Below are positions 43,785 through 51,703 of a stretch of DNA of 59,667 nt, one piece after another. The position numbers were made by a program, and so were the translations under genes. Below the pieces are notes generated by a model. That model worked only from the letters and a program-made list of their open reading frames with translations. It had not been told where the DNA came from and did no database searches. How positions within the stretch are numbered: the stretch's first letter is position 1; the number at the start of each line of letters is the position of its first letter. This DNA is from Desulfonatronovibrio magnus (GTDB lineage Bacteria > Desulfobacterota > Desulfovibrionia > Desulfovibrionales > Desulfonatronovibrionaceae), in the NCBI RefSeq assembly GCF_000934755.1, contig NZ_KN882179.1:85620-145286 (forward strand). The letters are read 5' to 3'.

Positions 43785-44152
43785 CGTAACCTCATAAGGT
43801 TCATACACAGTTACCAATGGGAGCATTCAACTCCATCATATAGCTGTGCAATTAATATGCTATTTTATCCAATACGAGTTCGCATGCCTGATAAAAATAT
43901 GGATGCAGGCTGTTCCCAAAGCATGGTGTATAGGCAGGGAGCATGGTCAGACACTCCGGGAGAGCCAGTCCCGATGTCGTATGCACAGGGCTACTCTGCT
44001 ACCCGGCAACAAAGAAGCCGGACATTAAACTATGCCCGGCTTCTACTAAATGACTACAATGCAGTATTGATGTCCCCATGAAAAATGCGGGTACATCAAG
44101 GAAGCATTTAATCAATCACATGATACTTTTTTATAATGTATGAAAAAATATA
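43785..44152. other. Hairpin-rich gap after the second CTERM gene
   Basis: Contains a solo family 1 end (GGGAGCATTCAAC, 43819), a stretch at 43945-44001 resembling the right part of a family 2 element (GCCAGTCCCGATGTCGTATGC), and two strong hairpins (44014-44043 and 44067-44099). No gene. Confidence 0.6.
44014..44099 (-). terminator. Two hairpins downstream of the second CTERM gene
   Basis: GAAGCCGG (44014-44021) pairs with CCGGCTTC (44036-44043). TTGATGTCCCCAT (44067-44079) pairs, with two mismatches, with ATGCGGGTACATCAA (44085-44099). Both lie downstream of the minus-strand gene ending at 44153. There is no long T run, so they may act as terminator or as messenger-end stabiliser. Confidence 0.45.
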
Positions 44153-44737
44153 CTATTCCTCTCTTTTTAAACGCTTGCGCATCCAGATCATGCCAGTCAA
44201 ACCGCTCATAAGCAGGACAATAGATGCTGGAACAGGCACAGCTGAGGAAACAAACTTAGCGCTTTCACCGCCAATATAATCCTGTACAAATATGCCTACC
44301 ATTATATGGTCATCCATGAACAGTTTTAGCAGTTCATCGTTGTCGAAATCATTGTTGAATTCAAATGTTATGGATTCTCCATATCCGATTCTGTACTCAG
44401 GTCTGCTGAATCCAAAAGAAGTGTCCGCTTTTTTAGGAGGAGCATACAATTCAGGCAGAAAAGACGGAGTGGCAGGGGATTTAAAACCAGCCCCTGAATA
44501 ATTTACATTTACATCTTTATTCTCAAAATAAAAATAAAATCCAGCCAGAAGTGAATCCTCTTTCTGGTTATAGATGGTCAGTTTGTTGTTTTCCAATGTA
44601 CCGTAATAGTTTCCTGCCCCTCCACCACCAATAAGCTTAAAGTTAATAAGTGCTGCCAGTCCACATTGCGGCAGAAACAAAGCCAAAAAAAACAGATAAA
44701 GTCCAACTTTAATAGAAAAATTAATTGCTTTCTTCAT
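44153..44737 (-). CDS. PEP-CTERM-type (VPVPA) sorting-domain protein
   Basis: 194 residues. Signal peptide MKKAINFSIKVGLYLFFLALFLPQCGLA. The mature part starts LINFKLIGGGGAGNYYGTLENNKLTIYNQ and has no family that I recognise; it looks beta-rich. The C-terminus VPVPASIVLLMSGLTGMIWMRKRLKREE has the motif at residue 167, a hydrophobic helix and a basic cluster, the tripartite exosortase signal of VPxPA type. It lies inside the export operon between the ExeA-like ATPase gene and the P-loop genes, so it may be exported along with the polymer. The likely processing enzyme is XrtD (7732-9354). A GGGGAGAAAG ribosome binding site precedes the ATG. Confidence 0.85.
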   Translation of the reverse strand: MKKAINFSIKVGLYLFFLALFLPQCGLAALINFKLIGGGGAGNYYGTLENNKLTIYNQKEDSLLAGFYFYFENKDVNVNYSGAGFKSPATPSFLPELYAPPKKADTSFGFSRPEYRIGYGESITFEFNNDFDNDELLKLFMDDHIMVGIFVQDYIGGESAKFVSSAVPVPASIVLLMSGLTGMIWMRKRLKREE

Positions 44738-44867
44738 GATCTTTCTCCCCGTTATTAACGTATTTTTTCTTCCACATCACTGCGTAGCAATGGGAATACT
44801 TAACCAAACACGCAAAAAAAAACTCGAATCTCACGAGAATAACTCAGGTCATGTAATTATAAAGCAA

Positions 44868-46079
44868 TTAACGTGCCCCAAAAAGCCTTCTTAGTATTCC
44901 TGGTTTTGAGCTTGAGATTACCTGATCCATTTCTTTTGAATCGACTTTATGCATTTCATAACTTTCTTGCGTATCAGCCAGTTCATTGCTCAAATCCTGT
45001 ATCCTCAGCCTGTATTGTGAACATTGAATAAGTAATCTGTCGCATTTTTTTCTCTCCTGATCCAATAACTGGGAGAACTTGCTGACAATAGCCTCATGCC
45101 CCATTTCATTTTCTTCTTTGTAATTTGTTATCTGCCATTCCAGGCGTGCTGCAAGATCTGCAACCCTGGATTCCAGAAATGCCAGACGACCTTCAGAGAT
45201 ATCCATTTTTCCAGAGCCATTACCATTTCCAGAGTTAGAGGTGCTTTCAACCCAAACCACGCCTTCCGGGACTACACCGTTTTCCTCCCTGTCCCGGACG
45301 GTCTGCTCCATTATTTCCGTGCTCACGCTTTTTTGCTCATCTGCGTAAGCGTAAACCAGGGCAGCATCACATAATATATTAATGGAACGTGGAATACCCT
45401 TGCTTTTTTCAAAGATCATATCCATGGCCTCATCACTGAAAACTTCTTCTCTAAGACTGCCGGCACTTTTCAGGCGATGGATTATGTATTCTTTTGACTC
45501 TTCCCTGTTCATGGGGGAAAGGTGATAACTGACAGCAATCCTCTGTGCCAGCTGAGCCAGCCTTGGATCTCTGATCCTGACTCTCAATTCAGGCTGGCCC
45601 ACTAACATAATTTGCAGCAGGCTCTCTTTGTCCGTCTGCAGGTTTGACAACATGCGCACTTCTTCCAAGACTTCCATGCCAAGGTTCTGGGCCTCATCAA
45701 TGACCAGCAACGGCCTTTTTCCCCTTGAAAACAAACTGATGAGATAGTTGTTCAGTCTATCCAAGTTGTCGCTCTTGTCATCTGCTGATTCTACCTCAAA
45801 TTCCCGCAACACTTGCTTGATAAGCTCTTCAGGAGAAATATTGGTATTAAAAAGGACAGCCACTTCCATAGCTGAACCTATCCTGGACAGCAGGTGACGC
45901 ACAAGAGTGGTCTTGCCGGTTCCAATCTCACCGGTCAGCAGAATAAAACCGATATTTTCGCTTAAACCATATTCCAGGTAGGTCAAAGCCATGGAATGCC
46001 TGGAACTGGGATATAGAAATCCCGGATTTGGAGCTATATTGAATGGCTTTTCACGAAATCCAAAAAATATGTTGTACAT
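44868..46079 (-). CDS. ExeA-like AAA ATPase of exosortase loci
   Basis: 403 residues. AAA domain (about 1-270): Walker A GEIGTGKTT (residues 50-58), Walker B PLLVIDEAQNL (Asp128, Glu129), sensor region MLVGQPELRVRI, all typical of GspA/ExeA-type ATPases and of the putative secretion ATPase found in PEP-CTERM loci. A coiled coil follows (about 290-380, RLAFLESRVADLAARLEWQI... LLDQERKKCDRL), longer than in ExeA. It begins 11 bp after the BY-kinase-like gene and clearly belongs to its operon. Role in polymer or protein export is known only by association. Confidence 0.87.
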   Translation of the reverse strand: MYNIFFGFREKPFNIAPNPGFLYPSSRHSMALTYLEYGLSENIGFILLTGEIGTGKTTLVRHLLSRIGSAMEVAVLFNTNISPEELIKQVLREFEVESADDKSDNLDRLNNYLISLFSRGKRPLLVIDEAQNLGMEVLEEVRMLSNLQTDKESLLQIMLVGQPELRVRIRDPRLAQLAQRIAVSYHLSPMNREESKEYIIHRLKSAGSLREEVFSDEAMDMIFEKSKGIPRSINILCDAALVYAYADEQKSVSTEIMEQTVRDREENGVVPEGVVWVESTSNSGNGNGSGKMDISEGRLAFLESRVADLAARLEWQITNYKEENEMGHEAIVSKFSQLLDQERKKCDRLLIQCSQYRLRIQDLSNELADTQESYEMHKVDSKEMDQVISSSKPGILRRLFGAR

Positions 46080-46090
46080 GGCAAACCATA

Positions 46091-46984
46091 TTACCCTATT
46101 CCATCAGCTTTATTCAAAACCATTCCCAGGATATCAACCCCTCGATCTTTTAAAACCTGTACAGACCTGACCACGTCTTCTCTCTGGGTCCTGCCTGCCT
46201 GAACCACCAGCAGAACTGCGTCAACATAAGATGAAAAAACCAGCGTGTCCGGCATATCCAGGACATGAGGGGCATCAAAGATTACATATCTGTCCGGATA
46301 TCTGGTTTTAAGCTCATCAACGAGAAACTTCATCCTGGGTGAACCAAGAATGTTGGAGGTGGCGCTTACCTTCTTTCCTGTGGGTAACACCACCATTTTA
46401 TCCATTCCTGGAGAAAACAGCAGATCACCGACCTCAACTCCATTCATTAGATAATCAGTCAACCCCTTCATCTCTTCATTTATGCCCATATATTCACAAA
46501 TTTTGGAATTTCTGATGTTTGCCCCCACAAGCAGAGCAGTCCTGCCCACTTCTCTCGCAATGGTCATGGCCAGATTAATTGAGGTCAGAGTTTTCCCCTC
46601 ACCCGCTCTGGCACTGCTGATCATTATGCTGTTCCATTTATTTTTCCTGCATCGCTGCAAAATCTGAGTACACAAATAATCATAGCTGTCCCTGACTTCC
46701 GCTTTATCAATTATATTGACTAATCTCTGACTCATGGGAAAGTCACGACCTGGATCCAGTACAGAGGTACAGGTATAATCAGGTTTTGCATCCATCTCTG
46801 TCATGGGCTCAGCTACAAATCCAGGCATGGAGCGTTCACCAGCGCACTTGTATCCTGTATTGCTTTGATAAACATTCTTCTGTTTTTGTGGATCTATTTC
46901 ATGTACTACTGTTCCATGACCAAGAGAGAAGCCGCCTCTCTCCTGCCGAGCCCTGTCTAAAGCTTTGCCCAGCTTGCTCATCAT
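46091..46984 (-). CDS. Exosortase-locus tyrosine-kinase-like P-loop protein
   Basis: 297 residues. An N-terminal segment (1-95) with RLVNIIDKAEVRDSYDYLCTQIL precedes a P-loop domain: Walker A SSARAGEGKT (123-132). Walker A' reads LLVGANIRNSK in place of the usual LLIDADLRNP, so both aspartates are missing; Walker B is YVIFDAPHV. No tyrosine-rich tail is present. It resembles the tyrosine autokinase of XrtA loci but has probably lost the kinase chemistry. It lies in the operon downstream of the Wzc-like protein (with a miniature element in between) and immediately upstream of the ExeA-like ATPase. Confidence 0.83.
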   Translation of the reverse strand: MMSKLGKALDRARQERGGFSLGHGTVVHEIDPQKQKNVYQSNTGYKCAGERSMPGFVAEPMTEMDAKPDYTCTSVLDPGRDFPMSQRLVNIIDKAEVRDSYDYLCTQILQRCRKNKWNSIMISSARAGEGKTLTSINLAMTIAREVGRTALLVGANIRNSKICEYMGINEEMKGLTDYLMNGVEVGDLLFSPGMDKMVVLPTGKKVSATSNILGSPRMKFLVDELKTRYPDRYVIFDAPHVLDMPDTLVFSSYVDAVLLVVQAGRTQREDVVRSVQVLKDRGVDILGMVLNKADGIG

Positions 46985-47045
46985 TGTTCTCCTGATTTAA
47001 AATATAATTTAAAATAGACAATAAATAACACTGCAACGATTCTAC

Positions 47046-47227
47046 GGGAGCATTACGCGTTTCTGAAAAGCCATCTGGGGACAGTCCTGAAGCCAGGGAC
47101 AGTCCCCCTCCGGGCTGTAAGCCTCCGGGCAGGGAGCCGTTCCAAGCCATGATAAACCGCTTTTAACCCAAAAAAGCTGTGACAAACACATCATTTTTTT
47201 CATTTGTCAGAAACGCGTAATGCTCCC
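47046..47227. mobile_element. Family 1 miniature element inside the export operon
   Basis: 182 bp with ends GGGAGCATTACGCGTTTCTG and CAGAAACGCGTAATGCTCCC, perfectly inverted over 20 bases. Flanks GATTCTAC (47038-47045) and AATTCTAC (47228-47235) agree at seven of eight bases. It is inserted between the Wzc-like gene (ends 47257) and the tyrosine-kinase-like gene (starts 46984), in inverted orientation relative to the copy at 15565. Confidence 0.93.
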
Positions 47228-47256
47228 AATTCTACCGTTGTTTCAACCATCAGCCT

Positions 47257-49044
47257 TCATGGAGTGATACCTTCAATCCATGGAGGCTGAGCTGTTATCT
47301 GCAATATAAGCCCCAACAGCTTAGCCCATATATTATCCAGCGGCTGATAAAAGTAATGCACCATCCCAAGAGCAAGACCGCACATGGATAAGACCAGGAC
47401 AAGCCAGGCAAGTCTTGACAACCAGTTAATAATTATATCCCGTTTGCTCAAGAGGGGGGGGATTGATCCAAGTACAGGCTGTCCAGTTACTCTGGCCAAA
47501 TTACCTGTATCACGTATAGTTGAGTCAAAATACTCAGCCATGGCCGTAGATCCCACGCCTAAACCTGAAGCCAGAACAAATCCCAGCATAATAATGGCCT
47601 TTCTGTTTGGCTTAACAGGGACTTTGGAAGCCTGTGGGGGGTCAATAACTGTCAGTTTTTCCGCCAATTGACCTTCTTCCAGTTCCAAGGCCTCCAAGGC
47701 GGCTTGCATCCTGGACATTGTTTCCTGGTATGCCTGCTGAACACTCTGGTAATCACGCTGCAGCAACTTAAATTGCTGCTCAATTGCAGGTGAATTTTCT
47801 ATTCTTTGCTGATAGTCGGCAAAATGTCTTTCCAATTCCCTTATTTTGCCCTGGTTACTGTCAATTTCCAGCCTGGTTGATGCAATCTGAGTTCGAAGAT
47901 TAATATAAACTGGATTTTCCTGTTCCAGGTTATCAATGTCCCTCAATATTGACCAGCTTGTATTCTTATCTGCCAGTAATGAATTGAGATTACCTATCTC
48001 TCGTGATAATCTGATTACATCAGGATGATTCTCTGAATATCTCTGCTGCAGAAGAGTCAGTTCATTTTGTTTTTCCTCCAGACTGACAACCAGATCTCTT
48101 ATGTGATGACGCTGTAATGCCTCTTGATCCAGGCTGTTTATCTGATTCTTGAGCCTAATAACATCAGGATGGTTTTCAGTCTTGACTGCCTTAAGGCTCA
48201 GGTACTGGTTGTTAAGAAATCTGAGTTCATCTTCGAGAGAAGCTGAACGACCATTGGGTCCTGATCTGAACCTGACCGGTTCTATGGATGCCATTTGTCC
48301 CTGAAGATAAATCAGCCTGTTCATGCTACTCTGAACATCTTTTTGTCTGGCATCAATTTCATTTTTGGTCCTCTCTAACATCTGCATATTAAACTGCAAA
48401 AGTTCAGGCAGGGACAGAATATGCATCTCTTTGAATCTGGCGATGTCTTCTTCCCTGGCATCTATTTCCTTGCGTTGTTCACTTAGCTGCTGCCTGAAAA
48501 AATTCACTGCTCCGGCAGCCTTTTCTTCTCTGGCCCTGAGATTTTGTTCCAGATAAAGGGAGGTTAAAGCTCCGGCCACTCTGGAAGCCTGTTGAGGATC
48601 TTTGTCCTGATATGCTATGTTAAACGCAATGGTGGCTGTAATGGTCCTGCCCATCCTTGGGTTGGCTACCTGAGCCTGAATGGGAGTCACTTTAATGTTG
48701 TTGCGCATTCTGACTACCAGTTGCTCCATGGATTCTTTTTCCCTGAGTTCCGGATAAAGGTTAAGTCTTGTGATTATATCTTCAAGATTCACCCTGCTTA
48801 GAACTATCTGACTCAAGCTTTGCAATCGCTCTTCTACATATCCGGTAACAGTAGACCTGACCATCTCTTCAGGTATATTCTGCGTCTCAATGAGAATGGT
48901 CGCTCTGGAGCTGTAGATTGACGGAAGCATGACAGCTGCTCCTGCTGCAATAAAAATGATGATGACAAATGGAACAAGAAAATGCAGCTTTCTTCTTTTG
49001 AGCACGCCTTGTAAATAGATCAGGTCATTGGTATTGGTATCCAT
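47257..49044 (-). CDS. Wzc/GumC-like polysaccharide copolymerase (chain-length protein)
   Basis: 595 residues from ATG 49044, which has CAGGAAA at the right distance; an ATG at 49059 is possible. Wzz domain with a first transmembrane helix (FLVPFVIIIFIAAGAAVMLPSIY), a long periplasmic coiled coil (about 170-430) with an internal repeat (ENHPDVIRLKNQINSL, ENHPDVIRLSREIGNL), then the helix KAIIMLGFVLASGLGVGSTAMAEYF and the LGSIPPL motif. Unlike most relatives it has a third hydrophobic helix (WLVLVLSMCGLALGMVHYFY) and no fused kinase domain; that function lies in a separate protein (46091). It sets polymer length and links the inner membrane to the export channel. Confidence 0.9.
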   Translation of the reverse strand: MDTNTNDLIYLQGVLKRRKLHFLVPFVIIIFIAAGAAVMLPSIYSSRATILIETQNIPEEMVRSTVTGYVEERLQSLSQIVLSRVNLEDIITRLNLYPELREKESMEQLVVRMRNNIKVTPIQAQVANPRMGRTITATIAFNIAYQDKDPQQASRVAGALTSLYLEQNLRAREEKAAGAVNFFRQQLSEQRKEIDAREEDIARFKEMHILSLPELLQFNMQMLERTKNEIDARQKDVQSSMNRLIYLQGQMASIEPVRFRSGPNGRSASLEDELRFLNNQYLSLKAVKTENHPDVIRLKNQINSLDQEALQRHHIRDLVVSLEEKQNELTLLQQRYSENHPDVIRLSREIGNLNSLLADKNTSWSILRDIDNLEQENPVYINLRTQIASTRLEIDSNQGKIRELERHFADYQQRIENSPAIEQQFKLLQRDYQSVQQAYQETMSRMQAALEALELEEGQLAEKLTVIDPPQASKVPVKPNRKAIIMLGFVLASGLGVGSTAMAEYFDSTIRDTGNLARVTGQPVLGSIPPLLSKRDIIINWLSRLAWLVLVLSMCGLALGMVHYFYQPLDNIWAKLLGLILQITAQPPWIEGITP

Positions 49045-49100
49045 ATTTTTTTCCTGCATAAACTTTAAATTTCTCTGGTTTAAGGTGTGTCATTGCAGTT

Positions 49101-50273
49101 TTATATAGTTTTTGGAAATCGGAAAGTCAGTTGCACATAAACTCTGTTTCCGTCTTCTCTGGTTTTAAGAATTCTGTCTCGGTTTTCCCGGTATCTGTAC
49201 CCCATTGTAAACAGTACATTTTCTCTGATATTGTAACTTGCCGACAAACCTGCCTGCCAGCTATGCACCTTTTCTCTGCGCACCAGGCCCTGAGTTCTGG
49301 TATGGATATACGTACCATCCAGGCTCATGCTCAATCTCTCGGTCAGGCGGTGAGACAACCCGGCATGAAAACGATCACGTATATTATTTTCAGCATAAAT
49401 ACTCTGGTACTGTCCATGATTGTAACCCACAACCAAAGCAGTCTTTTCCATAATTTTCCAGTTAAGCCCGGAATCCAGCATAAAACCTGGCTCATCCTTA
49501 CTTTTTCTCTCACCTTGTCTCTCAAATCTGGATACAGTCCAGGATGGCCCAGCCTTAATACTCATGCTTATCCTCTGGTTCAAATCCCAGTTAAATCCCG
49601 TACTCAAGCTGTACACAGTATGCTGACCCTGGCTAGCTTTATAATCAAAGTCCACGTGCTCAACCCCTATTCCCGCCAAAATACTGGTCCTTTCATCCCT
49701 GAGCATTCTGGACCAGAAAACATTACCTCCGGTTGTCCAGAAATCGGCCTTATCCTCGGCTTTGTTATCCCGTTGGGTATACCACAAATCCATATTGATC
49801 CGGTTTTTTTCATCAATCAGACAGGTTACGCCCGGCAGAACATGAAACTGGGTCCTTCTGCTTTTGTCAGCCACAATGCCTGACTCTTCAAGTTCGGTAT
49901 CAAAAGCATAATCCACCCTGAACCTGCCACCCATTTTCAGGGTAAGCCTTTCAGTCAGATCGTATTCACCGCCTATGAAATAATTCTGATTATCCCTGTT
50001 AAACTCATCATATTCATAAAGCCTGATCACATCAGCCCTGGCCCCAATGTCCAGCCTTGAACGCTCTGACTTCATTTGAGCTCTAAGCGCAGGGGTTATG
50101 CGATGCTCAAAGTCTGAAATATCTTTGAACATGAGATTGTCATCATAAGTTTCAGTCAGGGAAATCTCAGGAGTTATGGTCCAGTCCCCAGCCAGAGAAA
50201 AACTGGGCATGGCCAGAGTAATAAACGTTGCCGTAACCAGGGCCCGGGCTGTCATGATGATCTTGCTGCTCAT
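49101..50273 (-). CDS. Outer-membrane beta-barrel protein of exosortase loci
   Basis: 390 residues. Signal peptide about 1-28 (TARALVTATFITLAMPSFSLAG). The mature part is a series of amphipathic strands (SLTETYDDNLMFKDISDFEHRITPALRAQ, LTLKMGGRFRVDYAF, SIKAGPSWTVSRF, LSMSLDGTYIHTRT) and ends in YVQLTFRFPKTI, an outer-membrane barrel terminus with aromatic residues. It matches the putative outer-membrane protein commonly found next to Wza- and Wzc-like genes in PEP-CTERM loci, and is similar in design to GumB/EpsL-type barrels. Likely role is part of the outer-membrane exit path. It lies 56 bp upstream of the Wzc-like gene and 58 bp downstream of the Wza-like gene. Confidence 0.85.
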   Translation of the reverse strand: MSSKIIMTARALVTATFITLAMPSFSLAGDWTITPEISLTETYDDNLMFKDISDFEHRITPALRAQMKSERSRLDIGARADVIRLYEYDEFNRDNQNYFIGGEYDLTERLTLKMGGRFRVDYAFDTELEESGIVADKSRRTQFHVLPGVTCLIDEKNRINMDLWYTQRDNKAEDKADFWTTGGNVFWSRMLRDERTSILAGIGVEHVDFDYKASQGQHTVYSLSTGFNWDLNQRISMSIKAGPSWTVSRFERQGERKSKDEPGFMLDSGLNWKIMEKTALVVGYNHGQYQSIYAENNIRDRFHAGLSHRLTERLSMSLDGTYIHTRTQGLVRREKVHSWQAGLSASYNIRENVLFTMGYRYRENRDRILKTREDGNRVYVQLTFRFPKTI

Positions 50274-50331
50274 TTTCTTATGCTCCAGTGCTGATCATTA
50301 CTGCTTGATACAGGAAGCCAAACATCACATC

Positions 50332-50889
50332 TCATGGAACTACAATAGTATCACCATCTTTTAGTGCGATATTACGTTCCAGAGATCTGCCATTTTCCAC
50401 ATCCGTATATCTAAAGTTAAACATCTGCTGTTCTTTACTGTTTTGTCTTATGATCAGAATATTGTTTCTGGAAGCAAATGGATTCAAACCTCCAGCCATG
50501 GCCAGCGCCTGAATCACAGTAGTATCCTTCTCCATGAGATAGAGACCGGGATTTACCACCTTGCCCACAATATACACTACAGGATAACTGATATAGTTCA
50601 AGATCACTGTCACCGGTGTGCCTGGTACATATTTGTCAATACTTTCCTCCATTTCTATACGAACATTTTCTACGGTTTTTCCTGCTGCCACCATGTCTCC
50701 GATTAATGGAAAGGAAATCCTGCCGTCGGGACGGATCATTACTTCACGGTACAAAGATTCATCATTCCAGACTGATATTTCAAGCATATCTCCTGGAGAC
50801 AACAAGTATTGCTGGTTTTCATTATCGGCCCAGGCAAGTGAGCAAAATAACATTCCAAATAAATACATAACAAATAGTATCCTTTTCAT
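50332..50889 (-). CDS. Wza-like polysaccharide export protein
   Basis: 185 residues from ATG 50889, with a GGAGG ribosome binding site; the frame extends upstream without a signal peptide. Signal peptide MKRILFVMYLFGMLFCSLAWA; no lipobox. Poly_export domain begins YLLSPGDMLEISVWNDESLYREVMIRPDGRISFPLIGDMVAAG, then an SLBB-type part, YISYPVVYIVGKVVNPGLYLMEKDTTVIQALAMAGG, ending DGDTIVVP. It lacks the C-terminal helix barrel of full Wza, as usual in exosortase and GumB-like systems, where a separate barrel (here 49101) probably serves. First gene of the export operon running to 41374. Confidence 0.9.
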   Translation of the reverse strand: MKRILFVMYLFGMLFCSLAWADNENQQYLLSPGDMLEISVWNDESLYREVMIRPDGRISFPLIGDMVAAGKTVENVRIEMEESIDKYVPGTPVTVILNYISYPVVYIVGKVVNPGLYLMEKDTTVIQALAMAGGLNPFASRNNILIIRQNSKEQQMFNFRYTDVENGRSLERNIALKDGDTIVVP

Positions 50890-51160
50890 CCTTCGTTCCT
50901 CCCTGATTCGTAAATGTTCAATCTTTGGCATACGCTTCCAAAGCAAACCGCCACTCAAGTCAATTATTGAATAACTGCCCTGAAAATTTTTACTGTAAAA
51001 ATCTGGCTGACTGCCCTGGATAGTTAGTCTTTCTTTTATGGATATTTTTGTGAATGCCTGAAGTTTATCCTGAAAATTTGTTTACAATTTTCGGACCTTG
51101 TAAAATTTTCTCATAAATTTCAGCAAGTTAAAGCATATTTTTCTTAAGGATAGTTGTTTT

Positions 51161-51310
51161 GTAATAGTTTAGACCTTTTTTATGGAAACAGGAAACAGGA
51201 GCTCCGGGCCCCACTTAAGCAATAACCCATGTGTTAATCGTGCCTATTCTGAGGCACGTAGGTTCGGGAGGAACCATTCCCTGTGTTACATCACATGGAT
51301 TATACATTGC
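51161..51310. mobile_element. Family 2 miniature element, old copy
   Basis: About 150 bp. The left end GTAATAGTTTAGACC matches the family; the right end (ACATGGATTATACATTGC) is decayed. Flanks GTTGTTTT and GATTTTTT agree at six of eight bases. The interior includes GCTCCGGGCCCCACTTAAGCAATAACCC (split 51200-51227), which matches the inverted repeat near 4300-4335. Confidence 0.5.
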
Positions 51311-51341
51311 GATTTTTTCCATTTTTTTCAGAAATTCCTGT

Positions 51342-51632
51342 AGACATGGAAATTAAAAGAAGTTATCGAAAAAATATTAATCGCTTTAAAAGGAATAAAA
51401 TTTATTGAAGACGCGAAAGGTTTAAGGGGCAAGTCAATAGGCAGGATAGAAGATCTTGTTAGTAAGATGGCACGATTATTCCATAAAATATGGACGCGGT
51501 TAGATCAACCTTACTTTCACACATTGAAACCGACCCTCCAAGCAGGTCACAATCAAGTCCTGTACATCTGGCGCAAGGACAATAAGGTGTTCAAATCGGC
51601 AATAACTCACGTCAGATTTTTTTGGCGAAGTT
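51342..51632 (+). pseudogene. Open frame without start codon, possible gene remnant
   Basis: From just after a TAG at 51339-51341, 96 codons are open to a TGA, reading TWKLKEVIEKILIALKGIK... LVSKMARLFHKIWTRLDQ... VLYIWRKDNKVFKSAITHV. There is no ATG, GTG or TTG near the beginning (first Met is halfway). The basic, tryptophan-rich composition suggests the end of a lost gene. I do not recognise the family. Confidence 0.35.
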
Positions 51633-51703
51633 GAATGCCGGAGTGTCTTTTGCTTGACTTAAAGGGCTTCATTGGTACCCAGACAGGTCTGCAGGTAAAT
51701 GTC

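Larger units (their letters stand above)
50890..51703. other. Gap between the export operon and the sigma-54 regulator
   Basis: About 800 bp between divergent genes. Holds an old family 2 element (51161-51310) and an open frame without a start (51342-51632). AT-rich sequence from 51030 to 51160 is the best place for promoters, but I see no clear consensus. Confidence 0.6.

Noticed and set aside
49131-49883. 250-codon open frame antisense to the beta-barrel gene
   Set aside because: The opposite strand encodes a clear outer-membrane protein with signal peptide and barrel terminus, and the antisense product has no domain or ribosome binding site.
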